Shown here: positions 36,925 through 45,355 of the stretch, one piece after another
How the letters are laid out: every line of letters begins with the position of its first letter
Position numbering within the stretch: position 1 is the stretch's first letter
Assembly (NCBI RefSeq): GCF_008329525.1
Contig: NZ_NPKQ01000005.1
Span: 248,001-312,000, forward strand
Source: Tardiphaga sp. P9-11
GTDB lineage: Bacteria > Pseudomonadota > Alphaproteobacteria > Rhizobiales > Xanthobacteraceae
Direction of reading: 5' to 3'
DNA length: 64,000 nucleotides
Position numbers and translations under genes: made by a program
Notes under the pieces: generated by a model
What the model was told of the DNA's origin: nothing
The model's input: the letters and a program-made list of their open reading frames with translations, nothing else
Database searches by the model: none

Positions 36925-37572
36925 CTACTTGCCTTTGCAGAGGATCTCACTAACCCCTTCAAGAAGCGCCTTGGTCCAGATTGCATAGCCGGCATCATTC
37001 AGGTGAATGCCATCGTTTGTGTATTTCGCCGGCATGGACGGGATAGTGACAAGGCTCGCGCCAGCATCGCCGACGATGGTTGGCAGCAACGCGTTGTAGC
37101 CGTCGATCGTCTCATTGTTGATGCGCGGGCTATCGGCTTTGCCAGCTTCAACAGGCGTCACGGTCGCGATGGCCATTCGTGGAGTCGTGGATTTCAGCGT
37201 CGCGAGCAAAGCGAAATAGTTGGTCCTGTATAGGTCGGTGTTCAAAGGGATTGCAGCATCGTTGAGTCCGAGGGAGATGACGACCATGGCGGCTTGCTTT
37301 CCGCCAAGCGCTTTTGTCAGCATGGCGTCGAGACCGCTCGACGTCGTGGATCCGTCGATCCCGGCATTAATGATAGGTCGACCGCAGACAGCGCGTGGGA
37401 AGCTTGCCCTGCGGACGATGCTGTCACCGAGGATGACCACGGGATCGTCGACCTGTTTTAGGGCGGCCCTGATCAGCAGCGGCCGCGGCGGGGTCGCGTC
37501 ATTGCCCTTGGGCCATGCCGCCCAGACGCACAATCCAACGAAGCCGACAATGCCGATACGGGTCCAGTTCAT
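36925..37572 (-). CDS. SGNH/GDSL hydrolase, exported or membrane-anchored
   Basis: 215 residues. N-terminal hydrophobic segment (residues 6-20) as signal anchor. GDSIV at residues 49-53 gives the catalytic Ser51; GLND near residue 106 is block III; DGIHLNDAGY near 188 gives the catalytic Asp-His pair. All SGNH blocks are present. Probably a lipase/esterase of the TesA kind in the periplasm. Confidence 0.88.
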   Translation of the reverse strand: MNWTRIGIVGFVGLCVWAAWPKGNDATPPRPLLIRAALKQVDDPVVILGDSIVRRASFPRAVCGRPIINAGIDGSTTSSGLDAMLTKALGGKQAAMVVISLGLNDAAIPLNTDLYRTNYFALLATLKSTTPRMAIATVTPVEAGKADSPRINNETIDGYNALLPTIVGDAGASLVTIPSMPAKYTNDGIHLNDAGYAIWTKALLEGVSEILCKGK

Positions 37573-37792
37573 GGTGGTGAACCGGCCGAGTGGGTTTGAA
37601 GCGCCGCTTTTGTCTCACTATTCATGTTAGACCGTCTCTCGCATGAGGCCGCGACGGCGCAAAAGCGCCGCGATGTCCGCGAGAAACTACAGGGCCGGTG
37701 CGAAGGCAAGTCCGATCCATGCGGCGTTCTGCCTTGCCAAGCCTGCGATCGTCCCCGACATTCCCGGGGATAACGAGCAACCAGGGGGACTT

Positions 37793-38107
37793 ATGCCGGT
37801 ACGTCCAGGAATCTTGAGCGAGGGGCTTGCGCTGTCAGTTGTGATCGGCCTGTCGTTTCTGGCGACGCCGTCACAGGCCTATACTCAGGACCAGCAACAG
37901 CTCTGCACCGGCGATGCCTTCCGGCTCTGTAGTGCAGTTATCCCCGACGTCGATCGCGTGACGGCCTGCATGATTCAGAAGCGGACGCAATTGAGCCCGG
38001 GTTGCGCGCAATTCTTCCGTGAACCGGCAGCCCGGGCGACGCCGGTTGGCGCGCGCAGACCCGCTGCCAAATCGCGAAAGGCGAAGAGGCCGGCCAGCGC
38101 GCGCTGA
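37793..38107 (+). CDS. Secreted small cysteine-rich protein
   Basis: 104 residues. Signal peptide of about 31 residues (GLALSVVIGLSFLATPSQA), then a compact part with four cysteines (QQLCTGDAFRLCSAVIPD, TACMIQKR, LSPGCAQFF) and a very basic C-terminal tail (RRPAAKSRKAKRPASAR). The Cys spacing resembles the cysteine-rich GLG1-type repeat and suggests two disulfides in the periplasm. Strong AGGGGG before the ATG at 37793. Function unknown. Confidence 0.75.
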   Translation: MPVRPGILSEGLALSVVIGLSFLATPSQAYTQDQQQLCTGDAFRLCSAVIPDVDRVTACMIQKRTQLSPGCAQFFREPAARATPVGARRPAAKSRKAKRPASAR

Positions 38108-38291
38108 TCAATCATCGCTTTCGCTTCTGTGGATGTTCAGCAAGCAGGTCGCGGCGCGTGTAGCGGCGCAATCTTGATTTGTCGGAGCGCAGCACCATCG
38201 CCAATCGTGGCAAAAAAGTGAACCCGGGACAAACTGACACGTTGGGTATCACGGCACGAAGCAACATCTCTGGACGACAAGGAGCGTCATT

Positions 38292-38663
38292 TTGAGCAGT
38301 GAAACCAATATCGACTACAAGGCCGAGCTTAATCGGCACCTTGCTTGGTTTGAAACCAAACTTCCGCCCGGACCGGCTCGATTTGTAGGTTGGTTGCGCA
38401 AGCCCTCGTCGAAACTCGTTCGATTCCCGCTTGGCATTTTGCTCATTATCGGCGGGATTTTCAGCATTCTTCCTGTGCTGGGCCTCTGGATGTTGCCGCT
38501 CGGACTCATTCTTATCGCGCAGGATATTCCGCCCCTGGAAAAACCGGTGGCGCAATTTCTCGGTTGGCTTGAGCGTAAATGGATAGAGCGTCAGCGTGCG
38601 AAAGGCATTGTTATCAGCGGCCCGGACACAACACGTTCTAAAGACGCTGATAGCAAGATTTGA
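38292..38663 (+). CDS. Small two-helix membrane protein (PGPGW-like layout)
   Basis: 123 residues. An amphipathic N-terminus, then PLGILLIIGGIFSILPVLGL and WMLPLGLILIAQDIPPLEKP form two helices, followed by a basic segment. The order matches the putative transmembrane PGPGW family, but the PGPGW motif itself is absent. The start is TTG 38292, eight bases after AAGGAG, one of few non-ATG starts here with a clear site. Confidence 0.7.
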   Translation: MSSETNIDYKAELNRHLAWFETKLPPGPARFVGWLRKPSSKLVRFPLGILLIIGGIFSILPVLGLWMLPLGLILIAQDIPPLEKPVAQFLGWLERKWIERQRAKGIVISGPDTTRSKDADSKI

Positions 38664-38818
38664 GCGTCCGATTTGATACCAAGGTGCGACAAAGTGGCGA
38701 CAAGCGTACTACACCTGACTCATTTCGGGTCTGTTGCGCCGCACTGTGTGACTCAAAAACCAACATTCCAAACAAATCAGGCACATATCCTTGAATTGCG
38801 CGTAAATATGACTTTAAC

Positions 38819-38836
38819 GAATCAGCAGACTGATTC
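38819..38836. promoter_or_regulatory. Inverted repeat upstream of the ParA-like gene
   Basis: GAATCAG-CAGA-CTGATTC, perfect seven-base arms, 37 bases before the start codon. Each arm contains a GANTC site, the target of the CcrM methylase. A repressor site is a reasonable guess. Confidence 0.45.
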
Positions 38837-38842
38837 ATTTTC

Positions 38843-38866
38843 GCCTCCTGGGGTCAATCTGGAGGC
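38843..38866 (+). promoter_or_regulatory. Hairpin covering the ParA-like ribosome site
   Basis: GCCTCC (38843-38848) pairs with GGAGGC (38861-38866), which is the Shine-Dalgarno sequence of the gene starting at 38873. The 12-base loop is unpaired. This could limit translation. Confidence 0.4.
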
Positions 38867-38872
38867 CAACAT

Positions 38873-39553
38873 ATGAACGTCATAGTTTTCGCATCGCGTA
38901 AAGGCGGCTCGGGGAAGAGTACCCTCGCTGCACATCTTGCTGCTCAAGTTCATAAATCAACGAAGCCCTGCTTGCTCATCGACGCGGATCCGCAGGGTTC
39001 GTTGACGCTGTGGCACAAGCTGCGGGGAACAAATGAACCACCGCTGAAGATCGCAAATCGCAGCGTGACCGAAATGGTTGCCGCCGCGAAGCGTGACGGT
39101 TTTGAATGGGTGTTCATCGACACACCGCCGAATACATCGGCTGTGGTCGACGATGCCATCAAGAACGCAACAATGGTGATCATTCCTGCGCGTCCCGGCG
39201 TGTTCGACGTCGACGCTGTGCAGGCTACGATCCAGAGCTGCCGCTCGGCTCGCAAGCCCTATGCGGTTGTCATCAACGGTGCTCCGGCACGCCGTGACGA
39301 GTCGGAAAGCCGTATCGTGACGATCGCCCGCGAAGCGCTCGCCAAGTTCAAGGCTCCGGTGTGGTCCGGTCAGATCACCAACCGTGCAGATCTCCTGCTC
39401 GCGCTTGGCAACGGCGAAGGCGCCCGCGAATATCAGGCAGAAGGCCGCGCAGCCAGCGAGATCGGGAAACTGTGGGCGGCGATCGAACGTTCGATCAAGG
39501 CTATTCGCGGTAACGGATCGGCGACCGGCGCGATGCACAAGCAGGCGGCCTGA
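38873..39553 (+). CDS. Orphan ParA/MinD-family ATPase
   Basis: 226 residues. Deviant Walker A KGGSGKST at residues 10-17, with the signature lysine K10, and DADPQGS (residue 38) as the switch region; FIDTPPNTSAVV is Walker B. It lacks an N-terminal DNA-binding domain, like MinD-type and small ParA proteins. No ParB or centromere-like repeats are next to it, so the cargo is unknown. Strong GGAGG before the ATG. Confidence 0.88.
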   Translation: MNVIVFASRKGGSGKSTLAAHLAAQVHKSTKPCLLIDADPQGSLTLWHKLRGTNEPPLKIANRSVTEMVAAAKRDGFEWVFIDTPPNTSAVVDDAIKNATMVIIPARPGVFDVDAVQATIQSCRSARKPYAVVINGAPARRDESESRIVTIAREALAKFKAPVWSGQITNRADLLLALGNGEGAREYQAEGRAASEIGKLWAAIERSIKAIRGNGSATGAMHKQAA

Positions 39554-39583
39554 TCGCCGTTCTGGTCTTTTGACTCCAGAAAA

Positions 39584-39609
39584 GCGCGCGAGACTCTCGC
39601 GCGTTTTTG
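39584..39609 (+). terminator. Rho-independent terminator of the ParA-like gene
   Basis: CGCGCGAGA / TCTCGCGCG stem with a very short loop, followed by TTTTT. It starts 31 bases after the stop and precedes the convergent MHYT gene. Confidence 0.85.
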
Positions 39610-39619
39610 TCGTTTGCGG

Positions 39620-42025
39620 CTATGCGGAAGCGGCGAAGTCTTCAACGAGCGCTGCCGTAGCTGTCATCGTTTTCTTGCCTTGGGTGATATTCAGGAAGTG
39701 CTCGATGTGGGCGGGTCGTCCGAGCAGGTAGCCCTGGACCTCGTCGCAACTCTCATCGCGCAAAAACTGAAGTTCGGCTTCGGTCTCGACACCTTCGGCC
39801 AGCACGGGAAGTCCCAGTCCGCGACCGAGGCCGAGCACCGCCCGCACGATCGCAGCTGCTTGGCTGTTGGTGTTGACCGATTTGATGAATGAGCCGTCGA
39901 TCTTGATCTTGTCGAATGGAAAGGCACGCAGGTTCGACAATGACGAATAGCCGGTGCCGAAATCATCCATCGCGATGTGGACGCCGAGCGCCTTGATCTT
40001 GCGCAGGGTGGAGAGTGCGCGATCGAAGTCACGAATCAGGGCGGTCTCCGTGATCTCCAGTTCAAGCCGGCGCGCGGGTAAGCCCGTTTCCAGCAAGATC
40101 TCATGGACGGTCGCAATAAAGCTCTCGTGATAGATCTGCACTGCAGATACGTTGACGGCGATGGTGAGCGGCTGCTTCCAGTTCGCGGCTTCCTGGCAGG
40201 CGGTGCGCAGCACCCATTCGCCGATGTCAAGAATCGCGCCGGTCTCCTCGGCAACGGGAATAAAAATATCAGGCGGCACGTTGCCTCGCACTGGATGTGT
40301 CCACCGCAGCAGTGCCTCAAAACCAACTACCGTTCCGTTCTGAATGTCTTCTTGCGGTTGATAGGCCAGCTTCATCTGGTTGCCGGCGATGGCGTGACGC
40401 AAATCGTGCTCAAGCATTCGCCGATCGCGAACCGCTTCGCCCATTTTGGCCTCGAAGAAACGATAGGTGGCGCGGCCCTCGGTTTTGGCCCGGTAAAGCG
40501 CGGTGTCCGCATGGTTGAGAAGCGTCTCCTGATCCGTGGCGTCGTCGGGGCACAGCGCGATGCCGATACTGCCCGAGATGCCGTCGCTATCCGCGGCGCC
40601 GTCCTTGGCGAGCAGCGTTTGGAGGATTTCTTCGGCGAGACGTCCTGCGGCATCGGCATTTGGCAGACCCGGCAAAAGAATGGCGAATTCATCGCCCCCG
40701 AGGCGGGCAATCATCTGCCCTTTCTTGAGCATCGCCGTGATACGCAATGCGGCAGTCTGCAGCACCTTGTCGCCGGCGGCATGGCCGAACAGGTCGTTGA
40801 CTTCCTTGAACCGGTCGAGATCGAGGTAGAGCACGGCGAGTTTCTTGCCGTCTGTCAGCGCCGCGATGTCCTGATCGATTCGTTCGTTGAAATGACTGCG
40901 GTTAGGCAGCGACGTTAGCGTGTCGTGTTGGGCGAGATAGCGGATGTGCTGTTCCGCTTTCTTGCGCGCGCGCAGGTCGCGAACGGCGATCACCTGATGT
41001 GGCCGTCCAGCGAAATCGATCGGCCGCAGGATCACCTCGACGGGAATCACCGAGCCATCGCGATGGCGCAAGCCGGCCTCGATCGGCTGGTTCGGGTGAT
41101 CGAGCAATCTCTTGCGCGAGATGTCATCTGGAAAACAGGCTTCCAGCCCGGTGCCGATCAGCCGCGCAGTGGGTGAGCCGGCCAGCGTGGCGAAGCTGGT
41201 GTTGACGGTGACGATATCGCTGCCGTCACAGACCAGCAGGCCCTCGACGGCGGCATTGGCAAGGCCGAGCATACGATCGGCCTCAAGCTCTGAGCGCCGG
41301 TGGTCGCGGATGTCGAGCACGACGCCGGCCAGCGCCATTGCGATGATGGCAAAGCTTGCGATCGCGACACCGGCTGCGAGCCATCCGGCGGGCACGGCCA
41401 GTTGGGAAACTTCCACGGTGGGATCGGGGATGATCGAAACCGCGCCCATCGCGGTGAAATGATGGCTGCAGATCGCAAGCGTCAACAGCACGGCGCCACC
41501 GATCTTCCATTTTTCTTCGGTGCCATGGAGAGCCACGGGAAGAGTTGTCGCGCCAATTAGCGCGCCAAGCGCGATTGATACGATGACGAGCACCGGATCC
41601 CACAGGATGACTCCGGGGATTTCGAGTGCTGCCATGCCGATGTAGTGCATCGCGGCGATGCCGCCGGCGACGATGGCGCCGCCAAGCCATGGTCCGGGCC
41701 GCCAGTTTGGCAGCAACGACACCGCAAGTCCGGCGCCGGTCAGCAGGATCGCCACGACCAGCGACAGGATGGTCAGAAGGATGTTGTAGCCGCTCGGAAT
41801 TCCTGGTGAGAAGGCTAGCATCGCGACGAAATGCGTTGCCCAAATCCCGAAGCCGGTGGAGATCGCGGACACCATCAGCCATATGCCGCGCATCTGGCCG
41901 CTCGATCCGCGAGCGTGGCGCAACAGGTTGACCGCTGCGAAGGATGCAAGCGCGCAGATGATGGCTGCGAGCACCACGAGTTTCAGATCGTGGGCCGTCA
42001 CAATGCAATTATAGACCTTGAACAT
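39620..42025 (-). CDS. MHYT-PAS-GGDEF-EAL membrane signalling protein
   Basis: 801 residues. Seven helices in the first 245 residues carry three MHYT motifs (THFVAM, MHYIGM and the variant HHFTAM), proposed to bind metal and sense a gas or redox signal. A PAS domain (about 265-375), GGDEF (RLGGDEFA near residue 442) and EAL (GFEALLRW near residue 568) follow, with both signature motifs intact. Start ATG 42023-42025 chosen; a TTG ten codons upstream also lies in frame. Dual c-di-GMP enzyme on motif grounds. Confidence 0.92.
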   Translation of the reverse strand: MFKVYNCIVTAHDLKLVVLAAIICALASFAAVNLLRHARGSSGQMRGIWLMVSAISTGFGIWATHFVAMLAFSPGIPSGYNILLTILSLVVAILLTGAGLAVSLLPNWRPGPWLGGAIVAGGIAAMHYIGMAALEIPGVILWDPVLVIVSIALGALIGATTLPVALHGTEEKWKIGGAVLLTLAICSHHFTAMGAVSIIPDPTVEVSQLAVPAGWLAAGVAIASFAIIAMALAGVVLDIRDHRRSELEADRMLGLANAAVEGLLVCDGSDIVTVNTSFATLAGSPTARLIGTGLEACFPDDISRKRLLDHPNQPIEAGLRHRDGSVIPVEVILRPIDFAGRPHQVIAVRDLRARKKAEQHIRYLAQHDTLTSLPNRSHFNERIDQDIAALTDGKKLAVLYLDLDRFKEVNDLFGHAAGDKVLQTAALRITAMLKKGQMIARLGGDEFAILLPGLPNADAAGRLAEEILQTLLAKDGAADSDGISGSIGIALCPDDATDQETLLNHADTALYRAKTEGRATYRFFEAKMGEAVRDRRMLEHDLRHAIAGNQMKLAYQPQEDIQNGTVVGFEALLRWTHPVRGNVPPDIFIPVAEETGAILDIGEWVLRTACQEAANWKQPLTIAVNVSAVQIYHESFIATVHEILLETGLPARRLELEITETALIRDFDRALSTLRKIKALGVHIAMDDFGTGYSSLSNLRAFPFDKIKIDGSFIKSVNTNSQAAAIVRAVLGLGRGLGLPVLAEGVETEAELQFLRDESCDEVQGYLLGRPAHIEHFLNITQGKKTMTATAALVEDFAASA

Positions 42026-42294
42026 GAACTGATACCGCAATGGTGGAAATACCAAGATTGCGGGAAGCTACGAGGAATTGCGTAAGGAGACGTAAATACC
42101 AGATTGCGGCGGTCATGCCGGTATTCGTCTCACTGTTGAACATGCTTACGAAACTGCAAACTCAACCGAGGGGGCCTTTTCGCGCATCTCTATCCAACCA
42201 CACGGCAGGTTGGCCGCGCTATATCTTACGGCGCGAAACGATAACCAATGATCAACCCTGTCGTGAACCACATGCCGCATCATTGATGTGAGGG

Positions 42295-42570
42295 TCAACG
42301 ATCGACGCGACTGACCACGTCCATCAGCTCGGCGATCTTACGTCGCTGATCGGCCTTGTCGCCTGACGAGATCGCGTGCTCGACGCAATGCGCGATGTGA
42401 TCGCGCAGGATCTCTTCCTCGACGCGCCGCAGCGCCGCGCGGGCTGCCGCGATCTGCGTCACCACATCGATGCAATAGCGATCGGCCTCGACCATGCCGG
42501 CGAGGCCGCGGACCTGGCCCTCGATCCGTTTGAGGCGTTTTAAACAGGATGTCTTGATCTCGTTGCGCAT
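42295..42570 (-). CDS. csoR: Copper-sensing repressor, CsoR-like
   Basis: 91 residues, helical DUF156 fold. The CsoR copper ligands are present with the right spacing: C33 in RYCIDV, H58 and C62 in DHIAHC (25 and 4 residues apart, as in Mycobacterium tuberculosis CsoR). The divergent copper ATPase supports copper sensing. Start ATG 42568-42570 is usual for the family; ATG 42577-42579 is an alternative that would begin at the operator edge. Confidence 0.9.
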   Translation of the reverse strand: MRNEIKTSCLKRLKRIEGQVRGLAGMVEADRYCIDVVTQIAAARAALRRVEEEILRDHIAHCVEHAISSGDKADQRRKIAELMDVVSRVDR

Positions 42571-42578
42571 CAGGTCCA

Positions 42579-42597
42579 TATACCCCCATAGGGTATA
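42579..42597. promoter_or_regulatory. CsoR-type operator between csoR and copA
   Basis: TATACCC-CCATA-GGGTATA, perfect seven-base arms round a GC-rich centre, the form of CsoR operators. It touches the alternative csoR start codon at 42577-42579 and lies 23 bases before the copA start, so one bound repressor would block both genes. Confidence 0.75.
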
Positions 42598-42619
42598 AGT
42601 TTCAAGAGGCGAGGTCACG

Positions 42620-45004
42620 GTGGCAGAAACAACTCACACGCATACGGGGCACGATGCCCATGCCGGTCACACGCACGGTGCATGCTGTTCGCATGGTCAC
42701 CATCACGAGGCTGCGCCGGCCAAAGTGCTCGATCCGGTCTGCGGCATGACGGTCGATCCCGCGACCGCCAAGAACCGCTTGATCTATCAGGGCCATGAAT
42801 ACTTCTTCTGTGGTGGCCGATGCCGCGAGCGCTTCAACGCTGATCCCGAGAGCTTTCTGAAGCCGAAGGAGCCCGCCGCGCCGGCGCCGGCCGGCACCAT
42901 CTATACCTGCCCGATGCACCCGGAGATCCGTCAGGAAGGACCGGGGAGCTGTCCGATCTGCGGCATGGCGCTGGAGCCGGAGCAGGTCTCGCTCGACGAC
43001 AAGCCAGATCCCGAACTGATCGACATGACCCGGCGCTTCTGGATCGCATTGGCGCTGACCCTGCCGGTATTCGTGCTGGAGATGGGATCACATCTCGGCC
43101 TGATGCAGCTGGTATCGCAGACCACATCGAACTGGATCTCATTGGTGCTGGCGACGCCCGTGGTGCTGTGGGCCGGCGCGCCGTTCTTCGAACGTGGATG
43201 GCGCTCGGTGGTAACGCGCAATCTCAATATGTTCACGCTGATTGCCATGGGTACAGGTGTTGCGTGGGTCTACAGCGTTGTGGCCACCTTCGCGCCCGGC
43301 CTGTTTCCCGACGCGTTCCGTGATCATCACGGTGCTGTGGCGGTCTACTTCGAAGCCGCTGCGGTGATCACCGTCCTCGTCCTGCTGGGACAAGTGCTTG
43401 AACTACGCGCACGCAATCAGACATCGGGCGCTATCCGCGCGCTGCTCGGTCTTGCGCCGAAGACCGCGCGACGCATAGGCAAGAACGGTGATGAGGACGT
43501 CGCCCTTGATGCCATTGCCATCGGCGATTTGTTGCGTGTGCGGCCGGGCGAGAAAATTCCGGTCGACGGCGTCATCACCGAAGGGCATTCGTCGGTGGAT
43601 GAATCCATGGTGACCGGCGAGTCAATGCCGGTGAGCAAGGCTGAAGGCGCGCGCGTCATCGGCGGCACCGTCAACCAGAGCGGCGGCCTCGTGCTGCGGG
43701 CCGACAAGGTCGGCCGCGATACAATGCTGTCGCGGATCGTCGACATGGTCGCCAAGGCGCAACGCTCGCGGGCGCCGATCCAGCGCCTCGCGGATCGTGT
43801 CGCCGGCTGGTTCGTGCCGGCCGTGCTCGCTGCAGCCGTCATCGCATTCATCGCTTGGGCGACATTCGGGCCGGAGCCGCGGCTCTCGTTTGCGCTTGTC
43901 GCCGCGGTCACGGTGCTGATTATCGCGTGCCCCTGTGCGCTTGGTCTCGCAACGCCCATGTCGATAATGGTTGGCGTCGGCCGAGGTGCCCATGCCGGCA
44001 TTCTCGTGCGTGATGCGCAGGCGCTGGAGCGACTGGAGAGCATCGATACGATCGTGATCGACAAGACAGGTACGCTGACGGAAGGCAGGCCGAAGCTGGT
44101 GAGCATCTCACCAGCGGAAGGTTTCAACGAAAGCGACATTCTGCGACTTGCTGCAAGTATTGAACGTTCCAGCGAACATCCGCTGGCGCAGGCCATTGTC
44201 AATGAAGCAAAGCAACGCAACGTGGTGCTGAGCGATGCCAGTGACTTCGCTTCGCCATCCGGCAAGGGCGCGTCGGGTATCGTCAATGGCAAGCGCGTTG
44301 CGCTCGGCAATGCGATGCTGATGGACGAATTGAAAGTGGATACGACGCGCTCCGACGGCGTCGCCGAGCTGGCGCGGCAGAACGGTGCGACTGCCATCTT
44401 CGTTGCCATTGATGGCAGCGTCGCCGGCGTGATGGCGATTGCTGATCCCGTGAAGCCATCGGCGCAGGACGCGTTGAAGAAGCTCCGCGCCGATGGCCTG
44501 CGTATCGTCATGCTCACCGGCGACAACGCGACGACCGCGAAGGCTGTCGCGAAGACGCTGGGTATCGATGAAGTCGAGGCGGGCGTATTGCCGGAGCGCA
44601 AGAGTGACGTGGTCGCGCGTTTGCGCGGCGAAGGCCGCCGCGTTGCGATGGTTGGCGATGGCGTCAACGATGCGCCTGCGCTGGCTGCCGCTGATGTCGG
44701 CATCGCCATGGGTACCGGCACAGATGTGGCGATCGAGAGCGCCGGCGTGACGTTGCTCACCGGTGATCTGATGGGACTCGTGCGAGCACGCGAACTATCA
44801 AGGGCCGTGATGAGCAATATCCGGCAGAATCTGACCTTTGCGTTTATCTATAACGCGGCTGGCGTACCGATTGCTGCCGGTGTGCTTTATCCGATCTTCG
44901 GCATCCTGCTGTCGCCGATGATCGGCGCTGCCGCAATGGCGCTGTCCTCGGTAAGCGTGATCGGGAACGCGCTGCGGTTGGCGAAGGTGAAGCTGGATAG
45001 ATGA
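42620..45004 (+). CDS. copA: Cu+-exporting P-type ATPase with YHS domain
   Basis: 794 residues. The His-rich start ([24 protein letters not shown]) is followed by a YHS domain ([17 protein letters not shown], about 35-80) and a heavy-metal-binding domain (YTCPMHPEI...[11 protein letters not shown], about 93-120) instead of classical HMA domains. Six to eight helices; CPC in [13 protein letters not shown] near residue 438, DKTGTLTEG near 481, SEHPLAQAI and [10 protein letters not shown] near 678. MALSS near the C-terminus fits Cu(I)-type P1B-1. GTG start after GAGGCGAGG. Exports copper under csoR control. Confidence 0.94.
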   Translation: MAETTHTHTGHDAHAGHTHGACCSHGHHHEAAPAKVLDPVCGMTVDPATAKNRLIYQGHEYFFCGGRCRERFNADPESFLKPKEPAAPAPAGTIYTCPMHPEIRQEGPGSCPICGMALEPEQVSLDDKPDPELIDMTRRFWIALALTLPVFVLEMGSHLGLMQLVSQTTSNWISLVLATPVVLWAGAPFFERGWRSVVTRNLNMFTLIAMGTGVAWVYSVVATFAPGLFPDAFRDHHGAVAVYFEAAAVITVLVLLGQVLELRARNQTSGAIRALLGLAPKTARRIGKNGDEDVALDAIAIGDLLRVRPGEKIPVDGVITEGHSSVDESMVTGESMPVSKAEGARVIGGTVNQSGGLVLRADKVGRDTMLSRIVDMVAKAQRSRAPIQRLADRVAGWFVPAVLAAAVIAFIAWATFGPEPRLSFALVAAVTVLIIACPCALGLATPMSIMVGVGRGAHAGILVRDAQALERLESIDTIVIDKTGTLTEGRPKLVSISPAEGFNESDILRLAASIERSSEHPLAQAIVNEAKQRNVVLSDASDFASPSGKGASGIVNGKRVALGNAMLMDELKVDTTRSDGVAELARQNGATAIFVAIDGSVAGVMAIADPVKPSAQDALKKLRADGLRIVMLTGDNATTAKAVAKTLGIDEVEAGVLPERKSDVVARLRGEGRRVAMVGDGVNDAPALAAADVGIAMGTGTDVAIESAGVTLLTGDLMGLVRARELSRAVMSNIRQNLTFAFIYNAAGVPIAAGVLYPIFGILLSPMIGAAAMALSSVSVIGNALRLAKVKLDR

Positions 45005-45007
45005 AAG

Positions 45008-45110
45008 TGTAGGATGGGTAGAGCGCGTTCGCGAAACCCATCAATCACACGCGCTGTCGAGATGGGTTTCGGGCCGGTGCGAAGCGCGCCTACGCTCTAC
45101 CCATCCTACA
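45008..45110. repeat. Long terminal inverted repeat (MITE-like)
   Basis: TGTAGGATGGGTAGAGCG (45008-45025) and its exact inverse CGCTCTACCCATCCTACA (45093-45110), with an inner imperfect dyad around GATGGGTTTCG. Elements of this kind (GTAGGATGGGTAGAGC...) are dispersed in Bradyrhizobium-group genomes. It lies directly after copA and before the small RNA. Confidence 0.75.
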
Positions 45111-45116
45111 AAAGCG

Positions 45117-45148
45117 CAAAAAAAAGCCGGACTCAAACGAGCCCGGCT
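45117..45148 (-). terminator. Rho-independent terminator on the minus strand
   Basis: Stem AGCCGGGCTC / GAGTCCGGCT read on the minus strand, with a four-base loop and one G:U pair, followed by eight T. On the plus strand that pair would be A:C, so only minus-strand RNA forms the full stem. Confidence 0.85.
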
Positions 45149-45256
45149 CTGAGGTATTGGCCCCGAGAGGCCGACACAATCACCTTCCAAGAGGGATTAC
45201 TGAGACTTCGCGCCACTGGAGGAGGGGGACAAATGCGCAGCGCGAAATCTCAGCGT
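45117..45256 (-). ncRNA. Candidate small RNA with an anti-Shine-Dalgarno loop
   Basis: About 140 bases. A 14-bp stem (arms 45240-45253 and 45200-45213) holds a 26-base loop containing CCCCCTCCTCC, complementary to ribosome-binding sites. The stem includes one pair that is G:U on the minus strand but C:A on the plus strand, so this strand is favoured. It is followed by a small GGCC hairpin and the terminator. A promoter-like TTGCTG (45287-45292) and CATACT (45263-45268) with an 18-base spacer would start it just before the stem. The design resembles the CCUCC-loop small RNAs of Rhizobiales; no name is assigned. Confidence 0.6.
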
Positions 45257-45355
45257 CTGAGAAGTATGAGCCCTGCAGGTGGCATGCAGCAACGCATCAC
45301 TTGGCATGTCTGACATGCTGGAAGCGTGGGCATGGCTGCCCATTAGAATTGCGGG

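Noticed and set aside
43417..44817. Long minus-strand frame antisense to copA
   Set aside because: Ser/Ala/Arg-rich shadow of a well-supported ATPase gene.
45233..45313. 26-codon plus-strand frame with a near-perfect Shine-Dalgarno sequence
   Set aside because: The ribosome-like sequence is the complement of the small RNA loop and sits inside a 14-bp hairpin; two G:U pairs and the terminator favour the minus-strand RNA.
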